A DNA stretch of 45,849 nucleotides from RGIG464 sp045599585 (GTDB lineage: Bacteria > Myxococcota_A > Bradymonadia > UBA4248), in contig JAZRWH010000036.1 of NCBI GenBank assembly GCA_045599585.1, positions 1 to 45,849 on the forward strand. Reading direction: 5' to 3'. The number at the start of each line of letters is the position of its first letter. The stretch's first letter is position 1. The notes under the pieces were generated by a model that had not been told where the DNA came from, did no database searches, and saw only the letters and a list, made by a program, of their open reading frames with translations. Shown piece after piece: positions 33,975 to 41,709 of the stretch. The translations under genes were made by a program, and so were the position numbers.

Positions 33975-34397
33975 ATGAACGAATTTATTCAGGCTTGGCG
34001 CGAACACGCTAAAAAAACAAAAAAATTCAACCGTGCGGGTATGACCCTTATTGAAATTATGATCGTTATTACGTTGATGGCTGCTTTGATGGTCGTCATC
34101 GGTGCTAACGTCATGGGCGCAATGGATCGTGCAAACGTCGAATTGACAAATACGGCGCTCGGTGAGTTTAAATCGGCCTGTAAACAGTATCGCGTTTATT
34201 ATAAAAAGTATCCTGCTAGTTTAGAGGATCTTATCAAAACGCCCGATGGTAATCCTCTTCTTGATGCCGAAGAAGTTCCCCGTGATGCCTGGGATAATGA
34301 ATATAACTATGAGCGTCAGGGGAATAAGACAATCATTACGTCGTATGGTCCTGATGGTCAGGAAAATACCGAAGATGATATTGTCATCAAATTCTAA
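33975..34397 (+). CDS. gspG: Type II secretion major pseudopilin GspG
   Basis: Major pseudopilin, 140 aa. A 22-residue basic leader ends in RAG, and prepilin peptidase should cut before MTLIEIMIVITLM; Met replaces the usual Phe at +1, and the essential Glu5 is present. The hydrophobic helix is followed by the GspG fold with YRVYYKKYPASLEDLI and the C-terminal calcium-loop-like YGPDGQENTEDD. The leader is longer than the typical 6-10 residues. It is 220 bp beyond gspF and ends at a terminator; gspH-gspN and the peptidase gspO are not in this window. Confidence 0.94.
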   Translation: MNEFIQAWREHAKKTKKFNRAGMTLIEIMIVITLMAALMVVIGANVMGAMDRANVELTNTALGEFKSACKQYRVYYKKYPASLEDLIKTPDGNPLLDAEEVPRDAWDNEYNYERQGNKTIITSYGPDGQENTEDDIVIKF

Positions 34398-34410
34398 TCT
34401 TACATAAATT

Positions 34411-34437
34411 AAAGCCGACTTATAAGTCGGCTTTTTT
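34411..34437 (+). terminator. Terminator after gspG
   Basis: AAAGCCGACTTA / TAAGTCGGCTTT followed by T, 14 bp past the gspG stop. The stem is AT-flanked on both sides and may also serve dtd from the other strand. Confidence 0.88.
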
Positions 34438-34464
34438 GATTTTATATATAGGACGCGTTTGCGT

Positions 34465-34923
34465 CTAGTCGAGGATGACGCCGTCTTTGGACTCCAAAAT
34501 AATCGTAACCGGGCCATCGTTGATGAGTTCAACATCCATCATTGCCCCAAAGATGCCGTATTTTACTGGAATTCCGAGTTTTGCCAGTTCTGCGCCGAAA
34601 GATTGATACATTGCGTCTGCTTTTGCTGGGGCCATGGCTGCGGTAAATGAAGGTCGGTTGCCGTGTCTACAGGCTGCGCAAAGTGTAAATTGACTGACTA
34701 AAAGTATTGAGCCGCCGATGTCTCGAATGGATAGGTTCATTTTGTCATTTTCATCGGCAAAAATACGAAGTTTTGATATTTTTGAAACGAGCGCATCTCT
34801 GTCACGTATCGTATCGCACTCGCTTACACCAAGTAGAATCATATAACCTTGGCCAATCTCAGAGATTAATTCTCCCGAAACTGTTACGCTAGAACGCTTT
34901 ACGCGTTGTATAACTGCTTTCAT
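34465..34923 (-). CDS. dtd: D-aminoacyl-tRNA deacylase
   Basis: Dtd removes D-amino acids (and glycine from tRNA-Ala) from mischarged tRNAs. The product is 152-153 aa starting MKAVIQRVKRSSV. Key motifs are LLVSQFTLCA (SQxxL) and NDGPVTIILES (the Gly-cisPro motif GPVT). An ATG two codons upstream (34929) exists, but AAGGA is only correctly spaced for the ATG at 34923, which also matches the family start. It is convergent with gspG and stands alone. Confidence 0.95.
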   Translation of the reverse strand: MKAVIQRVKRSSVTVSGELISEIGQGYMILLGVSECDTIRDRDALVSKISKLRIFADENDKMNLSIRDIGGSILLVSQFTLCAACRHGNRPSFTAAMAPAKADAMYQSFGAELAKLGIPVKYGIFGAMMDVELINDGPVTIILESKDGVILD

Positions 34924-34959
34924 TGTCATTCCTTTTAATGATTTGTGTTTTATGAATTG

Positions 34960-35057
34960 AGGGGGAGGTCTCCCCCTGAGCGGCTATCTCCTTTGGCTTA
35001 TATTCAATATTATGATGATGTATATGGTAGAGCCTCCGTCGATACGCCGCTACCCTC
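34960..35057 (-). repeat. G5-framed bulged-G element L6
   Basis: 98 bp. Minus strand: GAGAGGGTAGCGGC, G, TATC ... GGCT / AGCC ... GATA, GCCGCTCA, GGGGGA-GACC-TCCCCC. The inner arm is AT-rich with a long loop, similar in plan to L5 and L7. The left G tract is interrupted (GAGAGGG). Confidence 0.7.
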
Positions 35058-35479
35058 TCTGCTTTCGCGCGTATGTGATTTGTTATGAAATTTAATGGGG
35101 TGTGTAACGAATAACCTAAATTATGATGTGGGTTAAATGATTATTTGAATTTACAATGTATGTTTGGTTAAACTTGATAATAATTGTATTAAACATAATA
35201 AATAGAATTATAAGATTAAGTAAAAATATTGTTGTCTGCTATTTGTGCCTGCAGACGTGTTGATGCACTCTAAACGCTAATCAGCATGACTTGTCAATAA
35301 GTTAGGGGGACATGTGTGTATTATTTGACATTTCTTTAATTTAAGGGTTAAAGCCGGCAAGCCGGCTGATTCTTTTGCCTCATTGCATGCTGCGCCTAGG
35401 CCGGTTGTTTCTCTACGGTGCAGTTGTGTTGTGTGGCCGGTATTCGTTTGGAATGCCGAAATTGTTTCATGGGTTACGT
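35058..35479. other. AT-rich gene-free region
   Basis: Very AT-rich sequence with no credible gene. A perfect palindrome AGCCGGC-AA-GCCGGCT lies at 35352-35367, followed by a short T run; it may be an operator or weak terminator ahead of the coiled-coil gene. Alternative starts of that gene lie in this span. Confidence 0.4.
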
Positions 35480-36724
35480 ATGGATTATCAGATTGGTTTT
35501 TGGATTGCGGTTGTATTTCTGTTAGCAGCTGTCGTGGGTATCATTATAATTAATACTAAATGCAACAAATATTTGCTGACTTATAAACCCATAAAATCCG
35601 AAAATGAAAAACTAAAAGAAGCAAACGATTCGTTGAAGAAGAAGCTTGAAGCTGCAACGACTGAGAACGCTACGATGAAGGCTGATAAAAAGTCAGCCAA
35701 AAAGGCTTCTAAGGCAGATGCGAAGGCGTCAAAGGCTGCGGCTGCCGAGGTTAAGCCTGTGAGTGAGTTGGAGCAAAAGCTTGAAAAGGCTAAAGACGAA
35801 TTGGCGAGTTTGAAAGAAGAGAATTACAGACTCAAACAAGATAATAAAGATCTGCGTAAAGATGCTAAAGAGCGTCGCAATTCTGATGACAGTGATGCTC
35901 GTGCGCTTGTTACGCTACGCGATGAACGTGATGAAGCCAAAGTTGAGCTGAATAAGGCAAATGCGCGTATTACAGATCTTGAAAAGAAATTGAGTGAGGC
36001 AATAAAATCGGCTCATTCTTCTGTTGATGATGCGAAAAAAGTTGAAACGCCTGATCAATGTGCTGACGTAGAAAGACTTCAAAAAGAGAATGCTTCTTTG
36101 ACGGCGTCTCTCAAAGACGTTCGTGTTGAGTTGAGTGAGTTTAAAAAAGGTTACCGTGAACAACTCGATGAAGCGAAAAAAGAGATTGCACTTGAGGTCA
36201 AATCTATTCGTGATGAAAGTGCTCAAGTAAAGCGTCAGCTTCAACAGTCTAAGACGCGAGCCGACAATAACCATAAGATCTTCTTGATTGCACGTGCACA
36301 GCTTATGCTCGCAGAACGCAAACTCATGCAGTTAGATTCGAGCTACAAGCCGCTCGTTCTTGGGACGAGCAGTTCAGCCATCGATGATACCATTAAAAAG
36401 TTCCTTACTCAGGAAGCGCGTGAATCCCGTTCTGGTGCTGACATTATTGAACGCGATAAGAAGATTGCAGCACTTAAAGAAGAGATCGAGTCCCTTAAAG
36501 CGCAACAAAAAGATTCTTCCAATTCCAGTGAAGAAAGTAAGTCTGATTCGATCAATGCGTTGGTTAATTCTCTTGCTGAAGATTTAGAGACTTCTTCTGC
36601 AGACCTTTTGAGTGGTGTAGATGACAGTTTCTCTGACGATGCATCTAAAAGTGTAAAAAAAGGCACACCGAGTTTGATTGGATTGAGTCTTGATGCGATG
36701 GATGAAAACTGGGATGAATTATAA
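35480..36724 (+). CDS. Membrane-anchored coiled-coil protein, function unknown
   Basis: About 414 aa from MDYQ. Residues 5-25 form one transmembrane helix (IGFWIAVVFLLAAVVGIIII). The rest is highly charged heptad-rich coiled coil, with a Lys/Ala-rich section (about 60-90, KSAKKASKADAKASKAAAA) and a Ser/Glu/Asp-rich C-terminal tail. Topology would place the coils in the cytoplasm or periplasm; I cannot decide which. In-frame starts at 35375 (TTG), 35387 and 35453 would add up to 35 residues; I chose the start that gives a clean membrane anchor, but there is no decisive ribosome binding site. No family recognised; the design resembles cytoskeletal or scaffold proteins such as zapA/tol-region coiled coils only in a general way. 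It has its own terminator. Confidence 0.6.
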   Translation: MDYQIGFWIAVVFLLAAVVGIIIINTKCNKYLLTYKPIKSENEKLKEANDSLKKKLEAATTENATMKADKKSAKKASKADAKASKAAAAEVKPVSELEQKLEKAKDELASLKEENYRLKQDNKDLRKDAKERRNSDDSDARALVTLRDERDEAKVELNKANARITDLEKKLSEAIKSAHSSVDDAKKVETPDQCADVERLQKENASLTASLKDVRVELSEFKKGYREQLDEAKKEIALEVKSIRDESAQVKRQLQQSKTRADNNHKIFLIARAQLMLAERKLMQLDSSYKPLVLGTSSSAIDDTIKKFLTQEARESRSGADIIERDKKIAALKEEIESLKAQQKDSSNSSEESKSDSINALVNSLAEDLETSSADLLSGVDDSFSDDASKSVKKGTPSLIGLSLDAMDENWDEL

Positions 36725-36770
36725 TTGTTCAAATTATAGTTTAAGATTGAACAAATTGTAGTTTAAAACA

Positions 36771-36801
36771 AAAAAGGTGCTGCAGGTCGGCACCTTTTTT
36801 A
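36771..36801 (+). terminator. Terminator of the coiled-coil gene
   Basis: AAAAAGGTGC, 9-base loop, GCACCTTTTTT, 46 bp past the stop. Between stop and hairpin lies a 22-bp imperfect tandem repeat containing AAATTRTAGTTTAA. Confidence 0.85.
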
Positions 36802-37097
36802 TTATTTGTCGAATTGAATGCGTACGGGGGTCGTCGTGTCGTCGTTTTATGTCGGCTTCGCTACGTGTGCGTTTGACGTCTACACGTCATTAAATTCCAA
36901 ACAATCTCTTTTTATAAGTCATGTTGCATTAAATCAAGTAGTATATAAGATAAATGTGATTATAAATGATCTTTAGTGATACTAATAGTGATTAAATGTA
37001 TAAACTGTATAGTAAAAAGAATGAGTGTTTTATAGATAATTGTAATTAAGTGAATTAAAATAGAGAGTGATAATTTACAAATTTTGTTATTTTGACA
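36802..37097. other. Gene-free AT-rich spacer
   Basis: I see no gene, RNA or strong palindrome here; the last part leads into repeat L7. Confidence 0.4.
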
Positions 37098-37200
37098 GAG
37101 GGGGTAGCGGCGTATCGACGAGGCTAAAAAACGTATTATAATAGGTGTTAAGTATATCTTTTAGCCGAGGAGATAGCCGCTCAGGGGGAGACTTCCCCCT
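37098..37200 (+). repeat. G5-framed bulged-G element L7
   Basis: 103 bp: GAGGGGG, TAGCGGC, G, TATC ... GGCTAAAA / TTTTAGCC ... GATA, GCCGCTCA, GGGGGA-GACT-TCCCCC. Here the outer GAGGGGG is also exactly complementary to the terminal CCCCCTC, so two alternative pairings are possible. Confidence 0.8.
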
Positions 37201-37235
37201 CAAAGTATTTAAGAAATTCTAAGATTGGAGTGAAG

Positions 37236-37273
37236 AATAAAAAAAGGCACCGTAACAATGAACGATGCCTTTG
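37236..37273 (-). terminator. Terminator of the zinc-ribbon gene
   Basis: On the minus strand AAAGGCA-T-CGT, loop, ACG-G-TGCCTTT is followed by a T run, 28 bp past the stop. Confidence 0.75.
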
Positions 37274-37300
37274 TATAAATACTAAAAATAATAAATATTA

Positions 37301-37726
37301 TTAGTCTTCATCAGAAGATTTAATGACTTCGTGACGAACGATCATAGCACCCGCATCAGAGAGGGCTTTGCTGATATTGGATTTGCCGGCTTCCTGAGCA
37401 ACTTCGAGGAGGTTACCGAGATCAAGTTTATTGAATTTAACGTCAGCGAGGAGAGCTTTGATTGCGTTCAAGTTAGAGGCATCGGAGTCACTGGCTTTTG
37501 CGCTGATGCAGAGTTCTTCGAGGCGTTTGAAAGCGGAAGCATATTTTTGGCGTTTTTCGATGGAGAGTTCATCAGACTTTGTTTGATAGTTGCTGATATA
37601 GACGCCCTGATAATTACATTTGGAGCAGGTACCGCGATACTGGTTTTCGGGCATGGTGCCGAGGTAACCATAAGCAGGGGAGGTATAGGCTTTAAGGGCA
37701 TCAGCGCCGCATTTAGGACAAATCAT
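37301..37726 (-). CDS. Small zinc-ribbon protein of unknown function
   Basis: A 141-aa cytosolic protein. Residues 3-37 form a zinc ribbon: CPKCG at the start and CSKCN about 30 residues later, which together can bind one zinc. The remainder is predicted helical (EKRQKYASAFKRLEEL, NAIKALLADVKFNKLDLGNLLEV) with an acidic end. AAGGAG lies 7 bp before the ATG. It is a single-gene unit with its own terminator. A role in nucleic-acid or protein binding is only suggested by the ribbon. Confidence 0.7.
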   Translation of the reverse strand: MICPKCGADALKAYTSPAYGYLGTMPENQYRGTCSKCNYQGVYISNYQTKSDELSIEKRQKYASAFKRLEELCISAKASDSDASNLNAIKALLADVKFNKLDLGNLLEVAQEAGKSNISKALSDAGAMIVRHEVIKSSDED

Positions 37727-37862
37727 ATTAAAACTCCTTATATACTGACGAGAGCGTCAGAAGAATACTCAGTCAATGCGAGTACACGCACAACTATTAA
37801 CATGTATTGCAACGGGGTATAAAAAGCAATGTTTAAAGGGCAATAAACGACGAAAACGGAGG

Positions 37863-37894
37863 AAAAAAAAAGCGCTGCGAGAAGCAGCGCTTTT
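37863..37894 (-). terminator. Terminator of the NlpC/P60 gene
   Basis: On the minus strand AAAGCGCTGC, loop, GCAGCGCTTT and a run of nine T, 25 bp past the stop codon. Confidence 0.92.
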
Positions 37895-37918
37895 GAGGCC
37901 TAAGCGGCCGAAAAGGAA

Positions 37919-39040
37919 TTAGGCGAGGGAAGCGGGACGACCGATCATCTTGATGTCACCAGAGAGGTCTTTCATCTTAACGGGGGTGCCGCCAGCGTCA
38001 ACGCGTTTACCACCGCCGATGGCAACGGCAACGTGGTTGATGCCTCTCCAACGTGTACCGGAGTTCCAGTTATTATGGAAGAAGATGAGATCGCCGGGCT
38101 GGATGTTGCTCAAGCTGACTTCACCAACTTTGTTGTAAATCATCTTGGCCTGGCCTTCGGAGTTGGAGTTGAGGTTTACGCCGCCAGCGAGGCAGGAGCG
38201 ATAAGCGAAGGAGGAGCAGTCATAGTGACCCGTGGAGAGACGGTGAGCCTGGCTGTAGGTCCATTTTTCGCTAACGTACTGGCTCATCAAGGACTGAGCT
38301 TTGTTTGCGATTGCCTGACCGACAGAAGAGGCTTTTCCTCCTGTCGTTGCACCGCCGTCCGACGAAGCGCCGCCGCCGACAGAGGTGTAGGATTTAGAAA
38401 TCCAACCCGTGCCGCTACCGAAAGAAATTTTGAGCCAGCCATTGGATTCATCGGTGTAAGAGAAGCTCTCGCCATTGGAGAGGGAGCCGATGACGCTGTG
38501 CCCCGTGCCTGCACCACTACGGACATTGAGTTTGGAGCATGTTACGGTGCCTTTTTTGGCTGTCGTGCCAGCGGAAGAACTGCCTGATGAGGAATCACCG
38601 CCGCTGCTCGAACCACCCGAAGAGGCTTTGGTGAATTTTTTGGAAATCCAACCCACGGAGCCTTTATAGGAAATTTTGAGCCAGCCATTGGATTCGCCCA
38701 TGCTTGTAACGAGCGCACCGCTGTTCAGGGTGCCGATGACACTGTGATTCGTGCCTGCGCCGCTGCGGACGTTGAGGGTGGAAGCCATAACCTGATACGA
38801 GCTCGAAGAACTGCCGGTAGAAGCAGAACCGCCCGACGTATTGCCGCCGGAATATTTAACGTAAGAGGAGGAAGAATTAATGTAAGCTTCCGTACCATTG
38901 TACGAAATTTTATACCAATTGCCTGACTGGCCCGTAACCGTAACGGTTTGGTTGTGGTTCAGAACGCCAAGTTTCGAAAAGTTCGTGCCTGGGCCCTTGC
39001 GAACGTTCAAAGATGAGCATGTGACTGTTGCTGTTGCCAT
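37919..39040 (-). CDS. Triple bacterial SH3 plus NlpC/P60 peptidase without a signal peptide
   Basis: Predicted cell-wall gamma-D-glutamyl-diamino-acid endopeptidase, 373 aa. Three SH3_3 domains (about 3-62, 83-137, 165-218), each with LNVR-G-GT and W-x-K-I-S motifs, are joined by Gly/Ser-rich linkers. The NlpC/P60 domain (about 238-373) has catalytic Cys275 in YDCSSF and His336 in INHVAVAIG; the PGDLIFFHN segment is typical. The protein starts directly with the first SH3 domain (MATATVTCSSLNVR), with no signal peptide or membrane helix, although AGGAG before the ATG supports this start. It must be released by lysis, a special secretion route, or act inside. The architecture is common in Firmicutes, so transfer is possible. 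Confidence 0.88.
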   Translation of the reverse strand: MATATVTCSSLNVRKGPGTNFSKLGVLNHNQTVTVTGQSGNWYKISYNGTEAYINSSSSYVKYSGGNTSGGSASTGSSSSSYQVMASTLNVRSGAGTNHSVIGTLNSGALVTSMGESNGWLKISYKGSVGWISKKFTKASSGGSSSGGDSSSGSSSAGTTAKKGTVTCSKLNVRSGAGTGHSVIGSLSNGESFSYTDESNGWLKISFGSGTGWISKSYTSVGGGASSDGGATTGGKASSVGQAIANKAQSLMSQYVSEKWTYSQAHRLSTGHYDCSSFAYRSCLAGGVNLNSNSEGQAKMIYNKVGEVSLSNIQPGDLIFFHNNWNSGTRWRGINHVAVAIGGGKRVDAGGTPVKMKDLSGDIKMIGRPASLA

Positions 39041-39439
39041 AGTTATCTCTCCTATGCAAAGAATCCCTCAGAAAGCTCCTTCAAGCCTTCCTACGGATTT
39101 GTTAACTATCTGCAGTTTCACGCTTTTTTTGTGTGCATGTCAAAAAAAAAACACATTTTTTTCATTTATTTTCGAAGTCGTTTTTTTTCTTTATATTGAC
39201 AATTATATTGTAATTATCACATGTTTGACGCGCTTTTTTTTTGAGGTTTGTTTTTAAATAAACAGGCCTAAAATTTAATGCCGCGCTGCGTTATTTGCTT
39301 GATTTGCGCGGGTTTCACGTTGCGAGACCCTTGGCTCGGCGCTATAAGTTAAACGCTAAGGCGTCGTTTTTGGGGGGCGTCGTATGATAGCAAGACGCTT
39401 AATAATTTTTTCGATCAATTCATGTTCGGGAGCTGCTTT
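39041..39439. other. Divergent promoter region between the NlpC/P60 gene and the TRAP operon
   Basis: No gene. Positions 39120-39250 contain several T homopolymers (up to 9) and A/T-rich sequence that may hold promoters for both sides; I cannot define a convincing -35/-10 pair. GGGAG lies 7 bp before the ATG at 39440. Confidence 0.45.
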
Positions 39440-40498
39440 ATGAAAAAATCGCTGCTGCTTGTTGCGGCTGCTGCAATTGCTTTGTCTGGCTGTTCGGTCC
39501 AAAAAATGGCTATGGATTCCGTTCTGGACTATACCAAAACTGAAGCTATTCCTTATTTGATGAGTATTGATGATCCGGCAAGTGCCTGTACGATGGGCGC
39601 TGGATTGGGCCCCGTTGTTGCTTCTTTTTCGAGTCTTGAACTTGAACCTCAGGAAGTGGGGATCGGCACTATGATGGCTTCTGGCATGTGTGCCGAGATG
39701 GATCAGCGCGAAGCGGAACTCGAAAAAACACGTGCACTATTTGAAAATAGAACGGCCGCTGCCCAGGATGCCCTCATTCGTGAAAAAAAAGGTCATAATC
39801 TCGCTGCGGCGCGCATGTTTGCCGCATACAACAACGCCCTCGCTTCGTATGGTGATCTCAGTACGCAGTGTGCAAAATACGAATCCAAGACAGAAGAGCT
39901 TTTATCGCTTCTAGGTGTTGCTAGCGGTGCGCTTGCGCTTTTGCACGACTTTAACAGCGAAAAAGCCGTCGGTATCTCACTCGATGTGCCGGTCAAAATT
40001 GAAGTGGCTGCGAAATGTTTTAAGGATGAAGATTGGTGGGGCTTACCGACGGCACTGAGAGCTGCTATCTGGCTTAGTATTCCGGGCTCTGGGCCGAAAG
40101 ATGTCGATCCGCTTCAGGCTATGGAGAATGCAGCAAAACTTGGGGATGCTCAAGGCGTTGCTCTTACGCGCGCAATGCTCGCGATGATGGCCGAAAATGT
40201 CGGCAACGAAGAAGTTAAATGCCGTGCTCTTGCCGGGTTGAATGAACAGGGAATGAATAACCCTGATTATGCGTTGCTCAATGCATACGCGAAACAGATG
40301 ATGACACATCAGGCTGATCTCGCTTGGACTCGAAAATTTGGCTACCGAGCTCCTTTTAATACGGTCGCTTGTCCCACGGATGCGCCCGCCGCACCCCAAA
40401 TGAGTGAAAGTGATCTTGACGACTTGTTGGGGGGAATCGACTTGGAGGACGATGTCTCCGATACCGCGAATGATGCAGTCGTCGATTCACAAAATTAA
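39440..40498 (+). CDS. TatT-like lipoprotein of a TRAP transporter
   Basis: A 352-aa lipoprotein: signal peptide, lipobox LSGC (Cys near residue 18), then an all-helical protein rich in Ala with TPR-like pairs (ALASYGDLSTQCAKYESKTE, AMENAAKLGDAQGVALTRAM, NPDYALLNAYAKQMM) and an acidic tail. The all-helical lipoprotein placed directly before a TRAP-type binding protein and permease matches the TatT (TRAP T-component) pattern, in which the lipoprotein holds a ligand-binding partner in the periplasm. Sequence similarity was judged by eye only. An ATG 6 codons earlier (39422) lies before the signal peptide; the 39440 start has the better ribosome binding site. Confidence 0.5.
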   Translation: MKKSLLLVAAAAIALSGCSVQKMAMDSVLDYTKTEAIPYLMSIDDPASACTMGAGLGPVVASFSSLELEPQEVGIGTMMASGMCAEMDQREAELEKTRALFENRTAAAQDALIREKKGHNLAAARMFAAYNNALASYGDLSTQCAKYESKTEELLSLLGVASGALALLHDFNSEKAVGISLDVPVKIEVAAKCFKDEDWWGLPTALRAAIWLSIPGSGPKDVDPLQAMENAAKLGDAQGVALTRAMLAMMAENVGNEEVKCRALAGLNEQGMNNPDYALLNAYAKQMMTHQADLAWTRKFGYRAPFNTVACPTDAPAAPQMSESDLDDLLGGIDLEDDVSDTANDAVVDSQN

Positions 40499-40602
40499 TT
40501 TTGATACGCTTGGCACAAAACTTGACAATGAGCTGTTCGGCGCTGCTTCTTTGCTGACGCTTTTAAATCTGAATGGCTCTTAATTACTCAAAGGAAACGC
40601 AA

Positions 40603-41613
40603 ATGAAAAAAATCGCTACGATCCTTGCTGCTTCTCTTCTCGCTTCGCTTATAGGTACTCAGGCTTTTGCGGGTGAACCCCGTACGCTTTGTGTTTACGA
40701 TCCTTCGGGCGCTAACGGCGACGCCTATATGACCATGAAAGATTATCAGGTCGCTGCGTCGGCTTGGGGCTATGATCTCACGCTTAAACCCTATACCAAC
40801 GAAAAAACGGCTGCTGATGACTTTAAAGCCGGTAAATGCGATGCAGCTTTCCTTACGGGCGTGCGCGCACGCGGTTTTACAAAATTTGCTGCTGGCGTTG
40901 AAGCGCTCGGTGCTTGCCCGAGCTATGATTTGCTCGGCAAAGCAATTGCTCTTATGGCTCAGCCTAAGGTCGCTCCCAAAATGAAAACGGGTGACTATGA
41001 AACAGCCATGGTTATGCCGATGGGCGCTGTTTACCTTATGGTTCGCGACCGTTCGTGGAATTCTATGGAAGCTATCGCCGGCAAACGCGTTGCAACGATC
41101 GGTTTTGACGCAGCTGCGACACACATGGTTCAGCTCGCAGGCGCCTCTATGGTTTCTGCCGATATTTCCACGTTCGGCGGTATCTTCAATAACGGTGCTG
41201 CAGATATCTGTTACTCGCCTGCAACGGCTTTTAAACCGCTTGAACTCGAAAAAGGCGTCAAAGAAAAAGGCGGCATCATTCGCTATCCCATCGCTCAGTT
41301 GACCGGTCAGGTCCTCATTCATTCGAGTAGATTTACGCCTGAGTTTGCTCAGTCCTCGCGCGAATATGCTTCGGCCAACTACGAAAAAATTCTTCAGATT
41401 TCCCTTAAATCTGACAAGGATATCGCTTCGAAATATTGGATTGACATCGATAAAGAGGCTAAGAATCGTTATGATGCCATCTTCCAAGAAGTTCGCGTCT
41501 ATCTCCGTGATAACGGCGAAAAGATCTACGATCCCAATATGCTCAAAATCATGAAGACGCTTCGCTGCAAAGCCGACTCTTCTCGTCCTGAGTGTGCTCA
41601 GAATGTTGAATAG
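40603..41613 (+). CDS. Periplasmic solute-binding protein of a TRAP-type transporter
   Basis: A 336-aa secreted binding protein with signal peptide (MKKIATILAASLLASLIGTQ, cut after AFA). The mature part begins EPRTLCVYDPSGANGDAYM and has the two-lobe TRAP-like pattern, with KAGKCDAAFLTGVRARGF, the helix DRSWNSMEAIAGKRVATIGF (in DctP-type proteins this region carries ligand residues) and FGGIFNNGAADICYSP. It resembles the putative solute-binding family DUF6091 rather than classic DctP. An earlier ATG (40573) would add 10 residues; AAAGGA sits correctly for 40603. The substrate is unknown; its pairing with the next gene supports import. Confidence 0.72.
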   Translation: MKKIATILAASLLASLIGTQAFAGEPRTLCVYDPSGANGDAYMTMKDYQVAASAWGYDLTLKPYTNEKTAADDFKAGKCDAAFLTGVRARGFTKFAAGVEALGACPSYDLLGKAIALMAQPKVAPKMKTGDYETAMVMPMGAVYLMVRDRSWNSMEAIAGKRVATIGFDAAATHMVQLAGASMVSADISTFGGIFNNGAADICYSPATAFKPLELEKGVKEKGGIIRYPIAQLTGQVLIHSSRFTPEFAQSSREYASANYEKILQISLKSDKDIASKYWIDIDKEAKNRYDAIFQEVRVYLRDNGEKIYDPNMLKIMKTLRCKADSSRPECAQNVE

Positions 41614-41651
41614 TCTTATACATAAACAGATCGTTTAATTAGTATTGTTTC

Positions 41652-41681
41652 GCCGCCAACGTTGTGCGTTAGGCGGCTTTT
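41652..41681 (+). terminator. Weak terminator or attenuator before the permease gene
   Basis: GCCGCC, 14-base loop, GGCGGC and TTTT lie between the binding-protein stop and the permease ATG (29 bp further). The short T run suggests partial termination, which would lower permease relative to binding protein. Confidence 0.45.
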
Positions 41682-41709
41682 CCAGTTTTTACGTACGCTT
41701 AGCTTAACT

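Noticed and set aside
39197..39225. TTGACA at 39197 considered as a plus-strand promoter of the TRAP operon
   Set aside because: No -10 hexamer at 16-18 bp; the region is simply AT-rich.
40508..40525. Sigma54-like site TTGGCAC-N5-TTGAC before the binding-protein gene
   Set aside because: The essential GC of the -12 element is GA, and the gene lies within an operon.
40588..41487. 299-residue minus-strand frame over the binding protein
   Set aside because: Shadow of the binding-protein gene, which has a signal peptide, ribosome binding site and operon context.
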